Shown here in pieces: positions 27,415 to 36,310 of a stretch of DNA of 43,188 bases. Position 1 is the first letter of the stretch. Each line of letters begins with the position of its first letter. The stretch comes from Brevundimonas abyssalis TAR-001 (GTDB lineage: Bacteria; Pseudomonadota; Alphaproteobacteria; Caulobacterales; Caulobacteraceae). The stretch spans positions 1 through 43,188 of the forward strand of contig NZ_BATC01000018.1 in NCBI RefSeq assembly GCF_000466985.1. Direction: 5' to 3'. The position numbers and the translations under genes were made by a program. The notes under the pieces were generated by a model. That model was not told where the DNA came from, ran no database searches, and saw only the letters and a list, made by a program, of their open reading frames with translations.

Positions 27415-27992
27415 CCCGACGCGCGGGCTTCACCCTGGTCGAGGTTCTGGTCGCCCTGGCCATCTTCGCCATGATCGCCTCGGCGGGGGTGGGACTGCTG
27501 TCCTTCGCCATCGACAACCGTCTGGCCGTGCGGGACGCCAGCGAGCGCACCGCCGCCTTCCAGCGCACCCGCGCCCTGATGCGGGCCGACCTGGGTCAGG
27601 CGGCGCCCCGGCGGGTGCGCGGCGCTGACGGGGCGCCCCAGGCGGCGTTCGAGCTGGGCGGTGAGGCCTTGTTCGCCGTCACCCGCCGCGGCTGGATCAA
27701 TCCCGGCGAGGCGCAGCGAGCCTCCATGCAGCGGGTGGACTACCGGCTGATCGACGGACGGCTCGAGCGCCGGGTGCGCGAGCGGCTGGACGGCGCCCGG
27801 CCGGCCGAGCCGCAGGTGCTGCTGGAGAATGTGGAGACCGCCCAGGTCACGGCCATCCTCGACGGCGACCCCATCGCCGATTGGCGTCCGACCCGGAACC
27901 GACCCCTGCCGGACGCGGTGCGCATCGACCTCACACTGGACGGCTACGGACCGGTCAGCCAGCTGTTTCTGGTGGCGGGGGCGGATGCATGA
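27411..27992 (+). CDS. gspJ: T2SS minor pseudopilin GspJ
   Basis: A 193-residue prepilin with leader MTRRAG-FTLVE (+5 Glu at residue 11) and helix VLVALAIFAMIASAGVGLLSF. The body shows GspJ features (RTRALMRADLGQAAPRRVRG, RVDYRLIDGRLERRVRERLDG). With GspI and GspK it caps the pseudopilus tip. The ATG overlaps gspI and the stop overlaps gspK, both by 4 bp. Confidence 0.93.
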   Translation: MTRRAGFTLVEVLVALAIFAMIASAGVGLLSFAIDNRLAVRDASERTAAFQRTRALMRADLGQAAPRRVRGADGAPQAAFELGGEALFAVTRRGWINPGEAQRASMQRVDYRLIDGRLERRVRERLDGARPAEPQVLLENVETAQVTAILDGDPIADWRPTRNRPLPDAVRIDLTLDGYGPVSQLFLVAGADA

Positions 27993-28978
27993 AGCCCTCC
28001 CGTCGCGAGCGCGAGGGCATGGCCCTTCTGACCGTCCTGCTGCTGGTGGCGGTGATGGCGGCCTTGTCCGTGGTCATGCTGGACGACATCCGCTTCTCCG
28101 TGCGCCGCGCCACCAACGCGTCGGCCATGGATCAGGCCCAGTGGTACGGCCTGGGCGCCGAAACCCTGGCGCGGAGCCAGGTGCGGCGGCTGATGGACCA
28201 GAACAGCAGCCGCACGCCGCTGGAGCCCGAATGGAACGGCCGCACCTTCGACTTCCCGGTCGATGAGGGCGGGGCGATCCGTGTGACCGTGCGTGACGGG
28301 CAGGCGTGCTTCAACCTGAACAGCGTCGTGACCGGTCAGGACGAGGCGCTGGCCCGCAATGACGACGGCGTCCGCCAGTTCCTGGCTCTGTCCCGCGCGG
28401 TCGGCGTGGCCGAGGCGCGGGCGCGGGCCATGGCCGACGGGCTGGTGGACTGGATCGACACCGACAGCCGGTCCGAGCCGCTGGGCGGCGAGGACGGCGC
28501 CTACGCCGGTCAGGCGACCCCCTACCGCACCGGCGGGACCTTGCTGTCCGAAGTCAGCGAACTGCGCGCCGTGCGGGGGGTGTCGGCGGAGGACTACGCC
28601 CGCCTCCGCCCCCATCTGTGCGCCCTGCCGGTGACGGGCGTCACCGCCATCAATGTGAACACCCTGACGCCGGATCAGGCCGTGCTGCTGGTCATGATGA
28701 CCGACGGGCGGCTTTCGGACTGCGCCGCCCGGCGCGTGATCGCGGCGCGCCCCCCCGGCGGCTGGAGCGACACCGCCGCCTTCTGGGACCAGCCGGCCCT
28801 GGCCGGACTCACTCCCTCCAACGCCGCCTATGATCAGGCCGGCGTCTTCACCCGCTTCTTCGCCCTCGACGCCCGGGTCGCCCACGGCGGCGCCGAGGCG
28901 GTCATGAGCGCCCTGATCGAGGCCGTCCCCGGCGGGGCGGTCCGCACCGTGGCGCGCCGATGGACAACCGACGAATGA
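27989..28978 (+). CDS. gspK: T2SS minor pseudopilin GspK
   Basis: A 329-residue tip pseudopilin. The leader is MKPSRREREG-MALLT; residue +5 is Thr instead of Glu, the known exception in GspK. The helix VLLLVAVMAALSVVML follows, then a large body with CFNLNSVVTG, DGLVDWIDTDSRSEPLGGED (calcium-binding type loop) and an alpha domain containing AINVNTLTPDQAVLLVMM. Size is normal. Confidence 0.94.
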   Translation: MKPSRREREGMALLTVLLLVAVMAALSVVMLDDIRFSVRRATNASAMDQAQWYGLGAETLARSQVRRLMDQNSSRTPLEPEWNGRTFDFPVDEGGAIRVTVRDGQACFNLNSVVTGQDEALARNDDGVRQFLALSRAVGVAEARARAMADGLVDWIDTDSRSEPLGGEDGAYAGQATPYRTGGTLLSEVSELRAVRGVSAEDYARLRPHLCALPVTGVTAINVNTLTPDQAVLLVMMTDGRLSDCAARRVIAARPPGGWSDTAAFWDQPALAGLTPSNAAYDQAGVFTRFFALDARVAHGGAEAVMSALIEAVPGGAVRTVARRWTTDE

Positions 28979-30081
28979 CCCTGACCCGACTTCTTCTGCT
29001 GGCGCCCTCGGCGGACCAGCCCTCGCCCTGGCTGGCGGTGGACCGCGACGGCCGCGTGCTGCAGCGGGGTCTGCTGACCCCCGACCGCGCCGGCGCTCCG
29101 CCTCCCGCCATGCGCACCGTGGTGGTGGCGCCCGGCGCCGATGTCATGGTGCGCTGGCTTGAGCTGCCCGGACGCAACGAGGCGCAGGGCCGGGCCGCCG
29201 CCCTGTGGGCCCTGCGCGACGATCTGGCCGCCCCGCCGGACCGGCTGCGCGTGTCGCTGGGCCCGCGGCGCGAGACGGACGGAAAGCGTCTCGTGGCCGT
29301 GGCCAATGCTGCGCTGGTGGACGCCTGGATCGCCTATGCCGAGTCGCTGGGCGTGACCCCGGACGTGATCGTGCCGGATCACCTGACCGTCGCGCCGCCG
29401 CAGCAGGGCGAGAACCTGACCTCCGTGGGCTTCGGTCCCATGACCGCCCTGCGGGGCATCGACCTGTCGGTGACGGTGGAGCCGGATCTGGCGCCCCTGA
29501 TCGCGGGCGACCGCCTCGTGATCCCGGTGGAGCGGGCCGAGGACGTGGAGGCCATGCTGGTTCAGGCCGCCCTGAACCCGCCGGTCAATCTGATCGGCCG
29601 CACCCGCACCGCCGCCGAGGGCCCTGGCGCCTGGCGCCGCGCGGCGGTGATGGCTGGCCTGCTGGTCCTCTCGCCCCTGCTGCTGCTGGGCGTGGCGGCG
29701 GCGCGGGACGATCTGGCGGCGTGGGCGCTGAACAGCGAGAGCACGGCCATGCTGCGCGCGGCTTTCCCCGACATGGCGCCGGACGCCGATCCGGCGGCGG
29801 AGGCGCAACGGCGGCTGAACGCTACGGCCGCGTCCGGCGGCGTCTCGGGCGTGACCGCCGCCCTGTTCGCCGCCGTTGAGCAGGTCCAGGGGACCGAGCT
29901 GGACGCCCTGTCGGTCTATGACGACGGCCAGGTGCGGGCCACCGTCTCCTACGGCGCCTATGGCGATCTGGAGGCGCTGGACGCCGCCCTCGCCGCCTCG
30001 GGTCTCGGCCTGACAGACGAGACCACCCTTGAGGAGGACGGCCGCATGGTCAGCGACGTGATCATCGGAGCCGCCGCATGA
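28975..30081 (+). CDS. gspL: T2SS platform protein GspL
   Basis: A 368-residue bitopic inner-membrane protein that ties GspE to the platform. The N-terminal ~220 residues form the actin-like cytoplasmic domain (MTLTRLLLLAPSA, VVVAPGADVMVRWLELPG, AALWALRDDLA). One membrane segment lies at ~224-241 (VMAGLLVLSPLLLLGVAAA), followed by a periplasmic ferredoxin-like domain. ATG 28975 is preferred for its 4-bp overlap with gspK; ATG 28960 would add five residues. Confidence 0.9.
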   Translation: MTLTRLLLLAPSADQPSPWLAVDRDGRVLQRGLLTPDRAGAPPPAMRTVVVAPGADVMVRWLELPGRNEAQGRAAALWALRDDLAAPPDRLRVSLGPRRETDGKRLVAVANAALVDAWIAYAESLGVTPDVIVPDHLTVAPPQQGENLTSVGFGPMTALRGIDLSVTVEPDLAPLIAGDRLVIPVERAEDVEAMLVQAALNPPVNLIGRTRTAAEGPGAWRRAAVMAGLLVLSPLLLLGVAAARDDLAAWALNSESTAMLRAAFPDMAPDADPAAEAQRRLNATAASGGVSGVTAALFAAVEQVQGTELDALSVYDDGQVRATVSYGAYGDLEALDAALAASGLGLTDETTLEEDGRMVSDVIIGAAA

Positions 30082-30551
30082 CCGCCTTCAACGACCATGT
30101 GAAAGCCGCCCGGGCCTGGTGGGACGGTCGCACCGCCCGCGAGCATGTGATGCTGGGCGTTCTGGGCGGCGTGCTGGTGCTGGTGCTGGCGTGGTTCCTG
30201 ATCCTGGCGCCCCTGCTGGCCTGGAAGGCGGGCGCCGCTGACCGGCTGGACACCGCCGTTCAGACCCACGCCCTGGCCTCGGCGGCGGCGGGGATCGATC
30301 CATCCGGCGCCGTCGCGCGGATTCCCGCGGACATCGAAGCCCTGCTGACCAATAGCGCGGCCGATGCTGGCGTCGCGGTTCAGGTGACCGCCGAGGGCGG
30401 GGGCGTCAGCTTCGCCGTGGAGTCCGCCGAGACCGCCCGCCTGTTCGGCTGGGTCGCCGCTCTGGAGCGGGCCGGGCTGACCATCGCCAGTCTCAGCGTG
30501 CTGGAAAACGCTGACGCCACCCTGCAGGCGCAGGGGACGGTCGCGCCGTGA
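30078..30551 (+). CDS. gspM: T2SS platform protein GspM
   Basis: A 157-residue bitopic protein. The N-terminal amphipathic part (AARAWWDGRTAREHVMLG) matches the GspM pattern. One membrane segment lies at ~27-45 (VLGGVLVLVLAWFLILAPLL). The periplasmic part ends in a ferredoxin-like domain (VAVQVTAEGGGVSFAVESAE). It pairs with GspL. Overlaps of 4 bp on both sides keep it in the operon. Confidence 0.88.
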   Translation: MTAFNDHVKAARAWWDGRTAREHVMLGVLGGVLVLVLAWFLILAPLLAWKAGAADRLDTAVQTHALASAAAGIDPSGAVARIPADIEALLTNSAADAGVAVQVTAEGGGVSFAVESAETARLFGWVAALERAGLTIASLSVLENADATLQAQGTVAP

Positions 30552-30880
30552 GCCGGCTGACCCTGATCCTCGTCTTCGCCGTGTCGCTGGCGCTCATGCT
30601 GGCGGTGCTGACGCCGCTGCGTCTGGTGCTGGGCACGGCGGGGGCAGACGATCTGGGCCTGTCCGCCGAGCGGGTCGAGGGGCCGTTCTGGGCCGGCCGG
30701 GTGATCGGGGCGCGGGCGGGCGTCATGCCGCTGGGGGACCTGAGCGTTTCGGTCAATCCGCTCGCCCTGATGCTGGCGGGCGACGACGCGGCGCGGCTGC
30801 GCGCGGTGACGGTGCGCGACGCCTCGGGCGAGCGCATCCCGCTGGACGGCTTCGCCGCCTACAGGCCCAGCGGCCCGTAG
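30548..30880 (+). CDS. gspN: short GspN-like T2SS protein
   Basis: A 110-residue protein with a membrane or signal segment (LILVFAVSLALMLAVLTPLRLVL), then SAERVEGPFWAGRVIGARAGVMPLGDLSVSVNPLALMLAGD. This is the start of the GspN fold, where a typical member reads G.vW.G...g...G.l.w...p..l. Usual GspN proteins are about 250 residues, so this one keeps only the first third to half. It ends at 30880 inside the convergent peptidase gene, and no other frame continues the family, so this looks like a real short form. Confidence 0.65.
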   Translation: MSRLTLILVFAVSLALMLAVLTPLRLVLGTAGADDLGLSAERVEGPFWAGRVIGARAGVMPLGDLSVSVNPLALMLAGDDAARLRAVTVRDASGERIPLDGFAAYRPSGP

Positions 30881-31505
30881 AGCCAGGTCATCCAGATCCC
30901 CAGCGCCAGGAAGACGCCGAAGGGCAGGCGGTCCTCGGCCGACACCGGCTGTTTCAGCACCAGACGCGCCAGAACCAGACTGAGGCCGGCCACGGACGCC
31001 CACAGCAGCACGCTGGGCAGGCCCATCCATCCGGTCCAGGCCCCCGCCGCCGCCAGCAGGCGGAAATCGCCGCCGCCCAGTCCCTCCCGCCCTCGCGTCC
31101 GGCGGTACAGCGCCGCAATCCCCCACAGCACGGCGAAGCGGCCGCCGCGCCGATCAGGTGGTCGATCAGGGCGGGCCGGTCGAACAGCGCCGTCGCCGCC
31201 AGACCGCCCGCCAGCAGCGGCAGGGTCAGCCAGTCCGGCAGCCAGAAATGCCGCGCATCCACGGCCGCGATCAGCAGCAGGCTCCAGCCCAGCAGGGCGG
31301 TGACGACGATGGGGGCCGGGCCAAGGAGGGACCACACGCCGACCGCCGCGCCGAGAACCGCGAGGCCGGTCATGAGGATGGGCGAAGCGCGCCCCGGTCC
31401 GGTTTCGTCCAGGCGGGCGGTCAGAACAGCCGCGCCGAGGCCCGCCGCCAGTCCGGCCCCTGTGAGCGGCAGAACCAGCATCAGTCCCGCCGTGCCCGGC
31501 TCCAT
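30859..31505 (-). CDS. prepilin peptidase (A24), one frameshift, no methylase domain
   Basis: Cleaves the leaders of the pseudopilins encoded opposite it. With one base added near 31139 it is 215 residues, entirely membrane segments. The two catalytic Asp motifs are present: LLLIAAVDARHFWLPD and GLGGGDFRLLAAAGAWTGW. The N-terminal domain with paired CxxC and methyltransferase motifs usual in PilD/GspO is absent, so the protein may cleave without N-methylating. It converges on gspN with a 22-bp overlap and starts 6 bp after the DUF411 stop, so it is transcribed with that gene and not with the gsp operon. Confidence 0.85.
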
Positions 31506-31511
31506 AGGTCT

Positions 31512-31964
31512 TCAGCCCTGGTTGTGACGAGCAAAGACCCGCGTGGCGCCCCCGTTCAGCACCAGCAGAGTTTCATAGGGTTGCCCCGGCCGGCCGGGAA
31601 CCTCCATGCCCGGAGAGCCCAGGGGCATGCCGGGAACGGCCAGTCCCACCGCGCGGGGACGCTCGGCCAGCAGACGGATGACGTCGGCCGCCGGGATATG
31701 ACCCTCGAAAATATAGCCGTCCGCCACACCCGAATGGCACGACATCAGCCGGTCCGGCAGGCCGTGACGGCGGCGGACGGGGGACAGGTCATCCAGGGTC
31801 TCGACGGTGGTTTCAAAGCCCGCGCGCCGAAGGTGTTCAACCCAGCCGTCGCAACAACCGCACGTCGGCGTCTTGTAGACGGTGATGGTCCGTGTTCGGG
31901 CCAGGGCGGCGCCGGGCGCCAGCAGAACGGCGGCGGCCAGCAGGGTGCGTCGGTTCAGAGACAT
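31512..31964 (-). CDS. DUF411 exported protein (copper-associated family)
   Basis: A 150-residue protein with a twin-arginine-like or Sec signal (MSLNRRTLLAAAVLLAPGAALA). A DUF411 domain follows with the thioredoxin-like motif YKTPTCGCCDGWVEHL, containing Cys-Gly-Cys-Cys, and a second Cys in RLMSCHSG. Members occur with copper-resistance genes and may bind or deliver copper in the periplasm; no copper genes are nearby here. It lies between lptE and the prepilin peptidase on the same strand. Confidence 0.85.
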   Translation of the reverse strand: MSLNRRTLLAAAVLLAPGAALARTRTITVYKTPTCGCCDGWVEHLRRAGFETTVETLDDLSPVRRRHGLPDRLMSCHSGVADGYIFEGHIPAADVIRLLAERPRAVGLAVPGMPLGSPGMEVPGRPGQPYETLLVLNGGATRVFARHNQG

Positions 31965-31998
31965 GGAGCTCTTCCTCCTCGGACGGTGGAGCGGCCTC

Positions 31999-32492
31999 CT
32001 AAGGCCGGTTCAGTTCGGCCAGGGCGCGTGACAGATCCAGCCGGATCAGGCGCGCGGCCTCGGCCACGGCGCGTTGTTCGCCGTCGCGCTGGGCGGCGAT
32101 GGCGGCGTAGGCCTGATCGGCGGCGGCGTAGGTGACGGTTGCCGTCACCGCGTCGGTGATGACTTCTCCGCCGGAGACAGGGGTCAGCTGGTAACGCACG
32201 ACCATAACCAGTTCATAACGCGAGACCGTGTCGTCCACCCGGCGGCCCAGGGCGCCGCGGCGCTGCTCCACGTCGGTCTGCAGCCGCCACAGGGGCGTCT
32301 GGCCGCGATCCCAGGCCAGTTCGTCCTCCAGCGCCTGACGCAGTTCGTAGCCCGCCCGGGTGTCGGGAACCGAGACCGAGATGCGCGACAAGGTCGGCGA
32401 TACGCCGGGCTCGGCATACAGGGGCGTGAAGCCGCAGGCGGCCAGCATCATCAGGCGCCGACGGCGGCGCCGATGCGGGCCAGACGAATCAT
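31999..32492 (-). CDS. lptE: LPS-assembly lipoprotein LptE, one frameshift
   Basis: With one base added near 32454 (gccCtg) it is 164 residues. The signal [19 protein letters not shown] ends in a lipobox (LAAC) followed by [10 protein letters not shown], the standard LptE opening. The body ([44 protein letters not shown]) matches the family. It plugs LptD in the outer membrane for LPS export. ATG 32492 overlaps the leuS stop by 4 bp. holA, which often follows lptE in related genomes, is not here. Confidence 0.88.
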
Positions 32493-35050
32493 CCGGCCAC
32501 CAGATTGATGATGCGGTCGGGCACAACGATGACCTTTCGGACGGACTGGCTGACCGAGACAAGGTAGGCCTGAACCGCCGGGTTCGCCAGAGCCGCCTCG
32601 CGCACCTGATCCTCGGGCGCGCCGCGGGGCATGACCACTTCGCCGCGACGCTTGCCGTTGATCTGGATGGGCAGGGTCAGTTCGTCGTCCGTAACCAGCG
32701 CCGGATCGTAGTCCGGCCAGGGCGCGTCCAGAACCATGCCGTCCTGACCCAGACGGGCCCAGCATTCCTCGGCCAGGTGCGGGGTGAAGGGCGCGATCAG
32801 CCGTGCGAGCGCCGACAGGGCCTCGCGCCGGGCCTCGCCGCCCGCCTCCGCATGGGCGCGGATGACGGCCACGAAGGCGTACAGCTTGGCGATGGCGGCG
32901 TTGAAGCGGAAGCCCTCGACCCCCTCGCTGACCGCCTTGATGGCCTTGTGGGTCTCGCGGCGCAGGGCCTCGTCCAGCCTGGCGTCGCCCGTCTTCGCGG
33001 GGTCGAAGCCGTCAAACTCGGTCCAGACCCGCTGCACGAAGCGGCTGGCGCCCTCGACGCCGCCGGTGGTCCACTGAACGTCGCGCTCGGGCGGGCTGTC
33101 GGACAGCACGAACAGACGCCCGGCATCCACGCCGTAGGCCTCCAGAATCTCCTCGGGGGCGACCACGTTCTTCTTGGACTTGGACATCTTCTCGATGTCG
33201 CCGATGGTCAGGGTTTCGCCGGTGGAGCGGCGGGTGGCGGTGCGTCGGTCGCCATCGGCGACGATCTCCACGTCGGTGGGTTCGACCCACTTGCCGTCGG
33301 CCGCCTTGTAGGTCTCGTGGACCACCATGCCCTGGGTGAACAGTCCGGCGAACGGCTCCTTCACCTCCATCAGGCCTGCATCCGACAGGGCCCGGGTGAT
33401 GAAGCGGGCGTACAGCAGGTGCAGGATCGCGTGCTCGACCCCGCCGATGTACTGGTCCACCGGCAGCCAGCGATTCGCCGCCGCCTTGTCGATGGGCGCG
33501 TCGGCCGTGGGATCGGTGAAGCGCGCGAAATACCACGAGCTGTCCACGAAGGTGTCCAGGGTGTCTGTCTCGCGCCGGGCGTCCGCGCCGCACGAGGGGC
33601 ATTTGACGTGCTTCCACGTGGGGTGGCGATCCAGCGGATTGCCCGGCACGTCGAAGGTCACGTCCTTCGGCAGCTCGACCGGCAACTGGTCGGCCGGAAC
33701 CGGGACCGGTCCACACGCCTCGCAGTGAATGATGGGGATGGGACAGCCCCAGTAGCGCTGGCGCGACACGCCCCAGTCCCGCAGGCGGTAGACCGTGGCG
33801 CCTTCGCCCAGCCCGGCCGCCTCGATGCGCGCCACCGCCGCCTTTTTGGCGGCCTCCACGTCCAGCCCGTCCAGATCGGCCGAGTTGAAGATGCGGCCCG
33901 GGCCCACATAGGCCTCGTCCGCCACGGCGAAGTCCTCGCCGGCGCCGTCGGGGCGCACCACCGGGATGACCGGCAGATCGTATTTGCGGGCGAAATCCAG
34001 ATCCCGCTGGTCGTGGGCCGGGCAGGCGAAAATGGCGCCGGTGCCGTACTCCGACAGGATGAAATTGGCGATCCACACCGGGACCGTGCGCGTGGGATCC
34101 AGCGGATGGATGGCGGTCAGGCCGGTGTCGAAGCCGATCTTCTCGGCCTGATCGATCTCGGCCTGGCTGGCGCCGCCCTTCTTGCACTCGGCGATGAAGG
34201 CGGCGGCCTCGGAGCTACGCTGGGCTATGGCGGCCGACAGCGGATGATCGGGGGCCAGGCCCACGAAGGACGCGCCGTACAGGGTGTCGGGCCGGGTGGT
34301 GAACACCTCGACGCTCTCGAAGCCGGACGGGACATCGCCCTTCAGGGGCCAGGTCACCCGGGCGCCGGTGGAGCGGCCGATCCAGTTGGCCTGCATCAGC
34401 CTGACCTTCTCGGGCCAGCGGTCCAGCGAGGCGAGCCCTTCCACCAGATCATCGGCGTAGTCGGTGATCCGCAGGAACCACTGGGTCAGCTTCTTCTTCT
34501 CGACCTCGGCGCCAGAACGCCAGCCGCGGCCGTCGATCACCTGCTCGTTGGCCAGCACGGTGTTGTCCACCGGATCCCAGTTGACGACGCCTTCCTTGCG
34601 ATAGACCAGGCCGCGCTTCAGCAGCTCGATGAACCACGCCTGCTGCTTGCCGTAATAGGCCGGGTCGCAGGTGGCGAACTCGCGGCTCCAGTCCAGCGAC
34701 AGGCCCAGCAGCTTCAGCTGGTCGCGCATGGCGGCGATGTTGGACCACGTCCAGTCGCCCGGATGCACGCCGCGCTCCATAGCCGCGTTCTCGGCCGGCA
34801 TGCCGAAGGCGTCCCAGCCCATGGGGTGCAGCACGTCGAACCCCTGGGCCCGCTTGTGACGGGCCACCACGTCGCCCATCACATAGTTACGGGCGTGGCC
34901 CATGTGGATGTTCCCGCTGGGGTAGGGGAACATCTCCAGCACGTAGTATTTCGGCCGCCCGGTCTCGCCGGTCGGGGTTACAAAGGCTTTCGCCGCCTCC
35001 CAGCGCGCACGCTGGCGGGGTTCGGCCGTCCGGGGATCGTATCGCGTCAT
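32489..35050 (-). CDS. leuS: leucyl-tRNA synthetase
   Basis: An 853-residue class I synthetase. The HIGH-type motif is in [17 protein letters not shown] (~40-56) and the KMSKS-type motif reads [12 protein letters not shown] (~612). The CP1 editing domain (~225-415) includes [14 protein letters not shown] and the zinc-like insert ([15 protein letters not shown]) lies between. The anticodon and C-terminal domains end [17 protein letters not shown]. ATG 35050 gives [17 protein letters not shown], a standard start. It is the first gene of leuS-lptE; DUF3576 ends 22 bp upstream on the same strand. Confidence 0.97.
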   Translation of the reverse strand: MTRYDPRTAEPRQRARWEAAKAFVTPTGETGRPKYYVLEMFPYPSGNIHMGHARNYVMGDVVARHKRAQGFDVLHPMGWDAFGMPAENAAMERGVHPGDWTWSNIAAMRDQLKLLGLSLDWSREFATCDPAYYGKQQAWFIELLKRGLVYRKEGVVNWDPVDNTVLANEQVIDGRGWRSGAEVEKKKLTQWFLRITDYADDLVEGLASLDRWPEKVRLMQANWIGRSTGARVTWPLKGDVPSGFESVEVFTTRPDTLYGASFVGLAPDHPLSAAIAQRSSEAAAFIAECKKGGASQAEIDQAEKIGFDTGLTAIHPLDPTRTVPVWIANFILSEYGTGAIFACPAHDQRDLDFARKYDLPVIPVVRPDGAGEDFAVADEAYVGPGRIFNSADLDGLDVEAAKKAAVARIEAAGLGEGATVYRLRDWGVSRQRYWGCPIPIIHCEACGPVPVPADQLPVELPKDVTFDVPGNPLDRHPTWKHVKCPSCGADARRETDTLDTFVDSSWYFARFTDPTADAPIDKAAANRWLPVDQYIGGVEHAILHLLYARFITRALSDAGLMEVKEPFAGLFTQGMVVHETYKAADGKWVEPTDVEIVADGDRRTATRRSTGETLTIGDIEKMSKSKKNVVAPEEILEAYGVDAGRLFVLSDSPPERDVQWTTGGVEGASRFVQRVWTEFDGFDPAKTGDARLDEALRRETHKAIKAVSEGVEGFRFNAAIAKLYAFVAVIRAHAEAGGEARREALSALARLIAPFTPHLAEECWARLGQDGMVLDAPWPDYDPALVTDDELTLPIQINGKRRGEVVMPRGAPEDQVREAALANPAVQAYLVSVSQSVRKVIVVPDRIINLVAG

Positions 35051-35072
35051 GGGGTCAGTCTGACTCCGGCGA

Positions 35073-35516
35073 TCAGCCGGCGTAGGCGAGGTTCAGCTGT
35101 CGCGCCCGCGTCAGGATGGCGTTCTCCAGGTCCGTTTCGGTCTGGGGATTCACCGGCTGGGCGATCCACTGGCCTGCCTCGTTGCGAATCTCGCGGGTCA
35201 CGGTGACGTTCAGGGCGTCGGCGCGCAGGCGCGTGTCCAGGATGAACACCGTGGCCTTGAAGCGCTCGTTCGGCGATGCGGCCGGGGTGTGCCAGTCATA
35301 GTTGATCACACCGCCCCACGGGTCGGCGGTGATCAGCGGCATGAAGGACAGGGTGTCCAGTGAGGCGCGCCAGAGGAAGCTGTTCACCCCGATGCCCTGT
35401 TCCGTCCCTGCCGAGGCCGCGTTGTCGCCGCGCGAAAGGGGGTTCAGGCTGCCGCAGCTCGCCAGGGCGACGCTGCAGGCGATCAGGGCGATCGACGCGC
35501 CACGAGTGATGGCCAT
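35073..35516 (-). CDS. DUF3576 lipoprotein
   Basis: A 147-residue lipoprotein. The signal [20 protein letters not shown] ends before Cys21 (ASC). The mature part has the family marks [33 protein letters not shown] and [23 protein letters not shown] 35516 is preferred because the signal peptide starts there, with GGAG 7 bp upstream; the frame runs back to 35750 without conserved sequence. The family is alphaproteobacterial, usually next to leuS and lptE, with no proven function but likely linked to the outer membrane. Confidence 0.9.
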   Translation of the reverse strand: MAITRGASIALIACSVALASCGSLNPLSRGDNAASAGTEQGIGVNSFLWRASLDTLSFMPLITADPWGGVINYDWHTPAASPNERFKATVFILDTRLRADALNVTVTREIRNEAGQWIAQPVNPQTETDLENAILTRARQLNLAYAG

Positions 35517-35601
35517 GGGAAACTCCGTCAAATGATTGCCGTCCCGCCCGGGCGCGCACGACCGGACGACCGGCGCCGCGCCCCCACGGACCGCCAAACC
35601 G

Positions 35602-35632
35602 TCTATAGCATGGCGAACCGCCGCGCTGACAA
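35602..35632 (-). promoter_or_regulatory. candidate promoter for the DUF3576-leuS-lptE operon
   Basis: On the minus strand TTGTCA (35632-35627) is followed 19 bp later by GCTATAGA (35609-35602), which fits the Caulobacter housekeeping -10 consensus GCTANAWC better than the enterobacterial one. The site lies in the 323-bp divergent gap 35517-35839, which otherwise holds only GC-rich leader sequence and the ntrZ promoter. Confidence 0.45.
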
Positions 35633-35729
35633 GCGGCCCTGCGCATTCTGATGCGGGAACTCCCGTGTTGCGCGAGCCACAGGCCGCGGGGAACCCGTCA
35701 CGGAACCTTGTCCAAGCCATCGCATTGCG

Positions 35730-35757
35730 TTGACCGGGCTGTGAGACCATGTCTAAT
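35730..35757 (+). promoter_or_regulatory. candidate promoter for ntrZ
   Basis: TTGACC (35730-35735), a 16-bp spacer, and TCTAAT (35752-35757), followed by a ~75-nt leader to the ntrZ start. It is a fair housekeeping-type match in an otherwise GC-rich divergent gap. Confidence 0.5.
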
Positions 35758-35839
35758 CGATGCTGCCGGTATCGGTCACACCGACCGGTCGGCGAAGGAC
35801 GAACAACGGTCCAGGCTGGGTTGAAGGCGGAAACGAGTG

Positions 35840-36238
35840 ATGCGGGTCCAGGGACTCATTCTTGCGATGGCTGCTGTTGCAGCCCTGGCGACGACGGCGT
35901 CCACCGCCTCGGCGCAGACTCGCGAGTCCGCCCGCGCCGCCGTTCAGGCTTCCCCCACCGTCCGCAATGATCTGGTTTCCGGACAGGAAGCGCCCCGGCG
36001 CGGCCTGCGCTGGAACGAGGACGGCCGCTGGGGCCTCGACCTGAACCTCAGCCAGCCGGTCGGCCGCGAGGCGGACTGGAGCGACGTGCAGGCGGGCGCC
36101 TATTACCGCCTGAACCCGCGTCTTCGGGTCGGCGCCGCCGCCTCCCTGTCCGATCCCCAGACCGATCCGGCCCGTCCGGTGGAGACGGATCGCCGTTCGC
36201 TGCCGCGCGTGCGGCTGGAGACGATCTTCAAGTTCTAG
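35840..36238 (+). CDS. ntrZ: NtrZ-family periplasmic regulatory protein
   Basis: A 132-residue exported protein. The signal MRVQGLILAMAAVAALATTASTASAQ is followed by TRESARAAVQASPTVRNDL, then a beta-rich domain (RRGLRWNEDGRWGLDLNLSQP, DWSDVQAGAYYRLNPRLRVGAAA) ending in LETIFKF. It resembles Caulobacter NtrZ, a periplasmic protein reported to affect the NtrY sensor kinase. ATG 35840 is preferred over GTG 35837. A strong terminator follows and rpoH converges. No ntrY/ntrX genes are in the window. Confidence 0.82.
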   Translation: MRVQGLILAMAAVAALATTASTASAQTRESARAAVQASPTVRNDLVSGQEAPRRGLRWNEDGRWGLDLNLSQPVGREADWSDVQAGAYYRLNPRLRVGAAASLSDPQTDPARPVETDRRSLPRVRLETIFKF

Positions 36239-36262
36239 GTTTCCGCCTTCGAGGCGAGCCGC

Positions 36263-36298
36263 TATCGAGGCGCTGGAGCCAGCGCCTCGATATTATTT
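36263..36298 (+). terminator. intrinsic terminator between ntrZ and rpoH
   Basis: Perfect 14-bp inverted repeat TATCGAGGCGCTGG (36263-36276) / CCAGCGCCTCGATA (36279-36292) with a 2-base centre, followed on the plus strand by TTATTT. It terminates ntrZ and, as a hairpin, also lies just beyond the rpoH stop. Confidence 0.9.
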
Positions 36299-36310
36299 GC
36301 GCGTTGCGCT

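Noticed and set aside
32360..35206. Long plus-strand open frame of about 948 codons opposite leuS
   Set aside because: It is the mirror of a confident leucyl-tRNA synthetase gene. High GC at third positions removes stops from the antisense frame, and its translation has no recognisable family or sensible composition.
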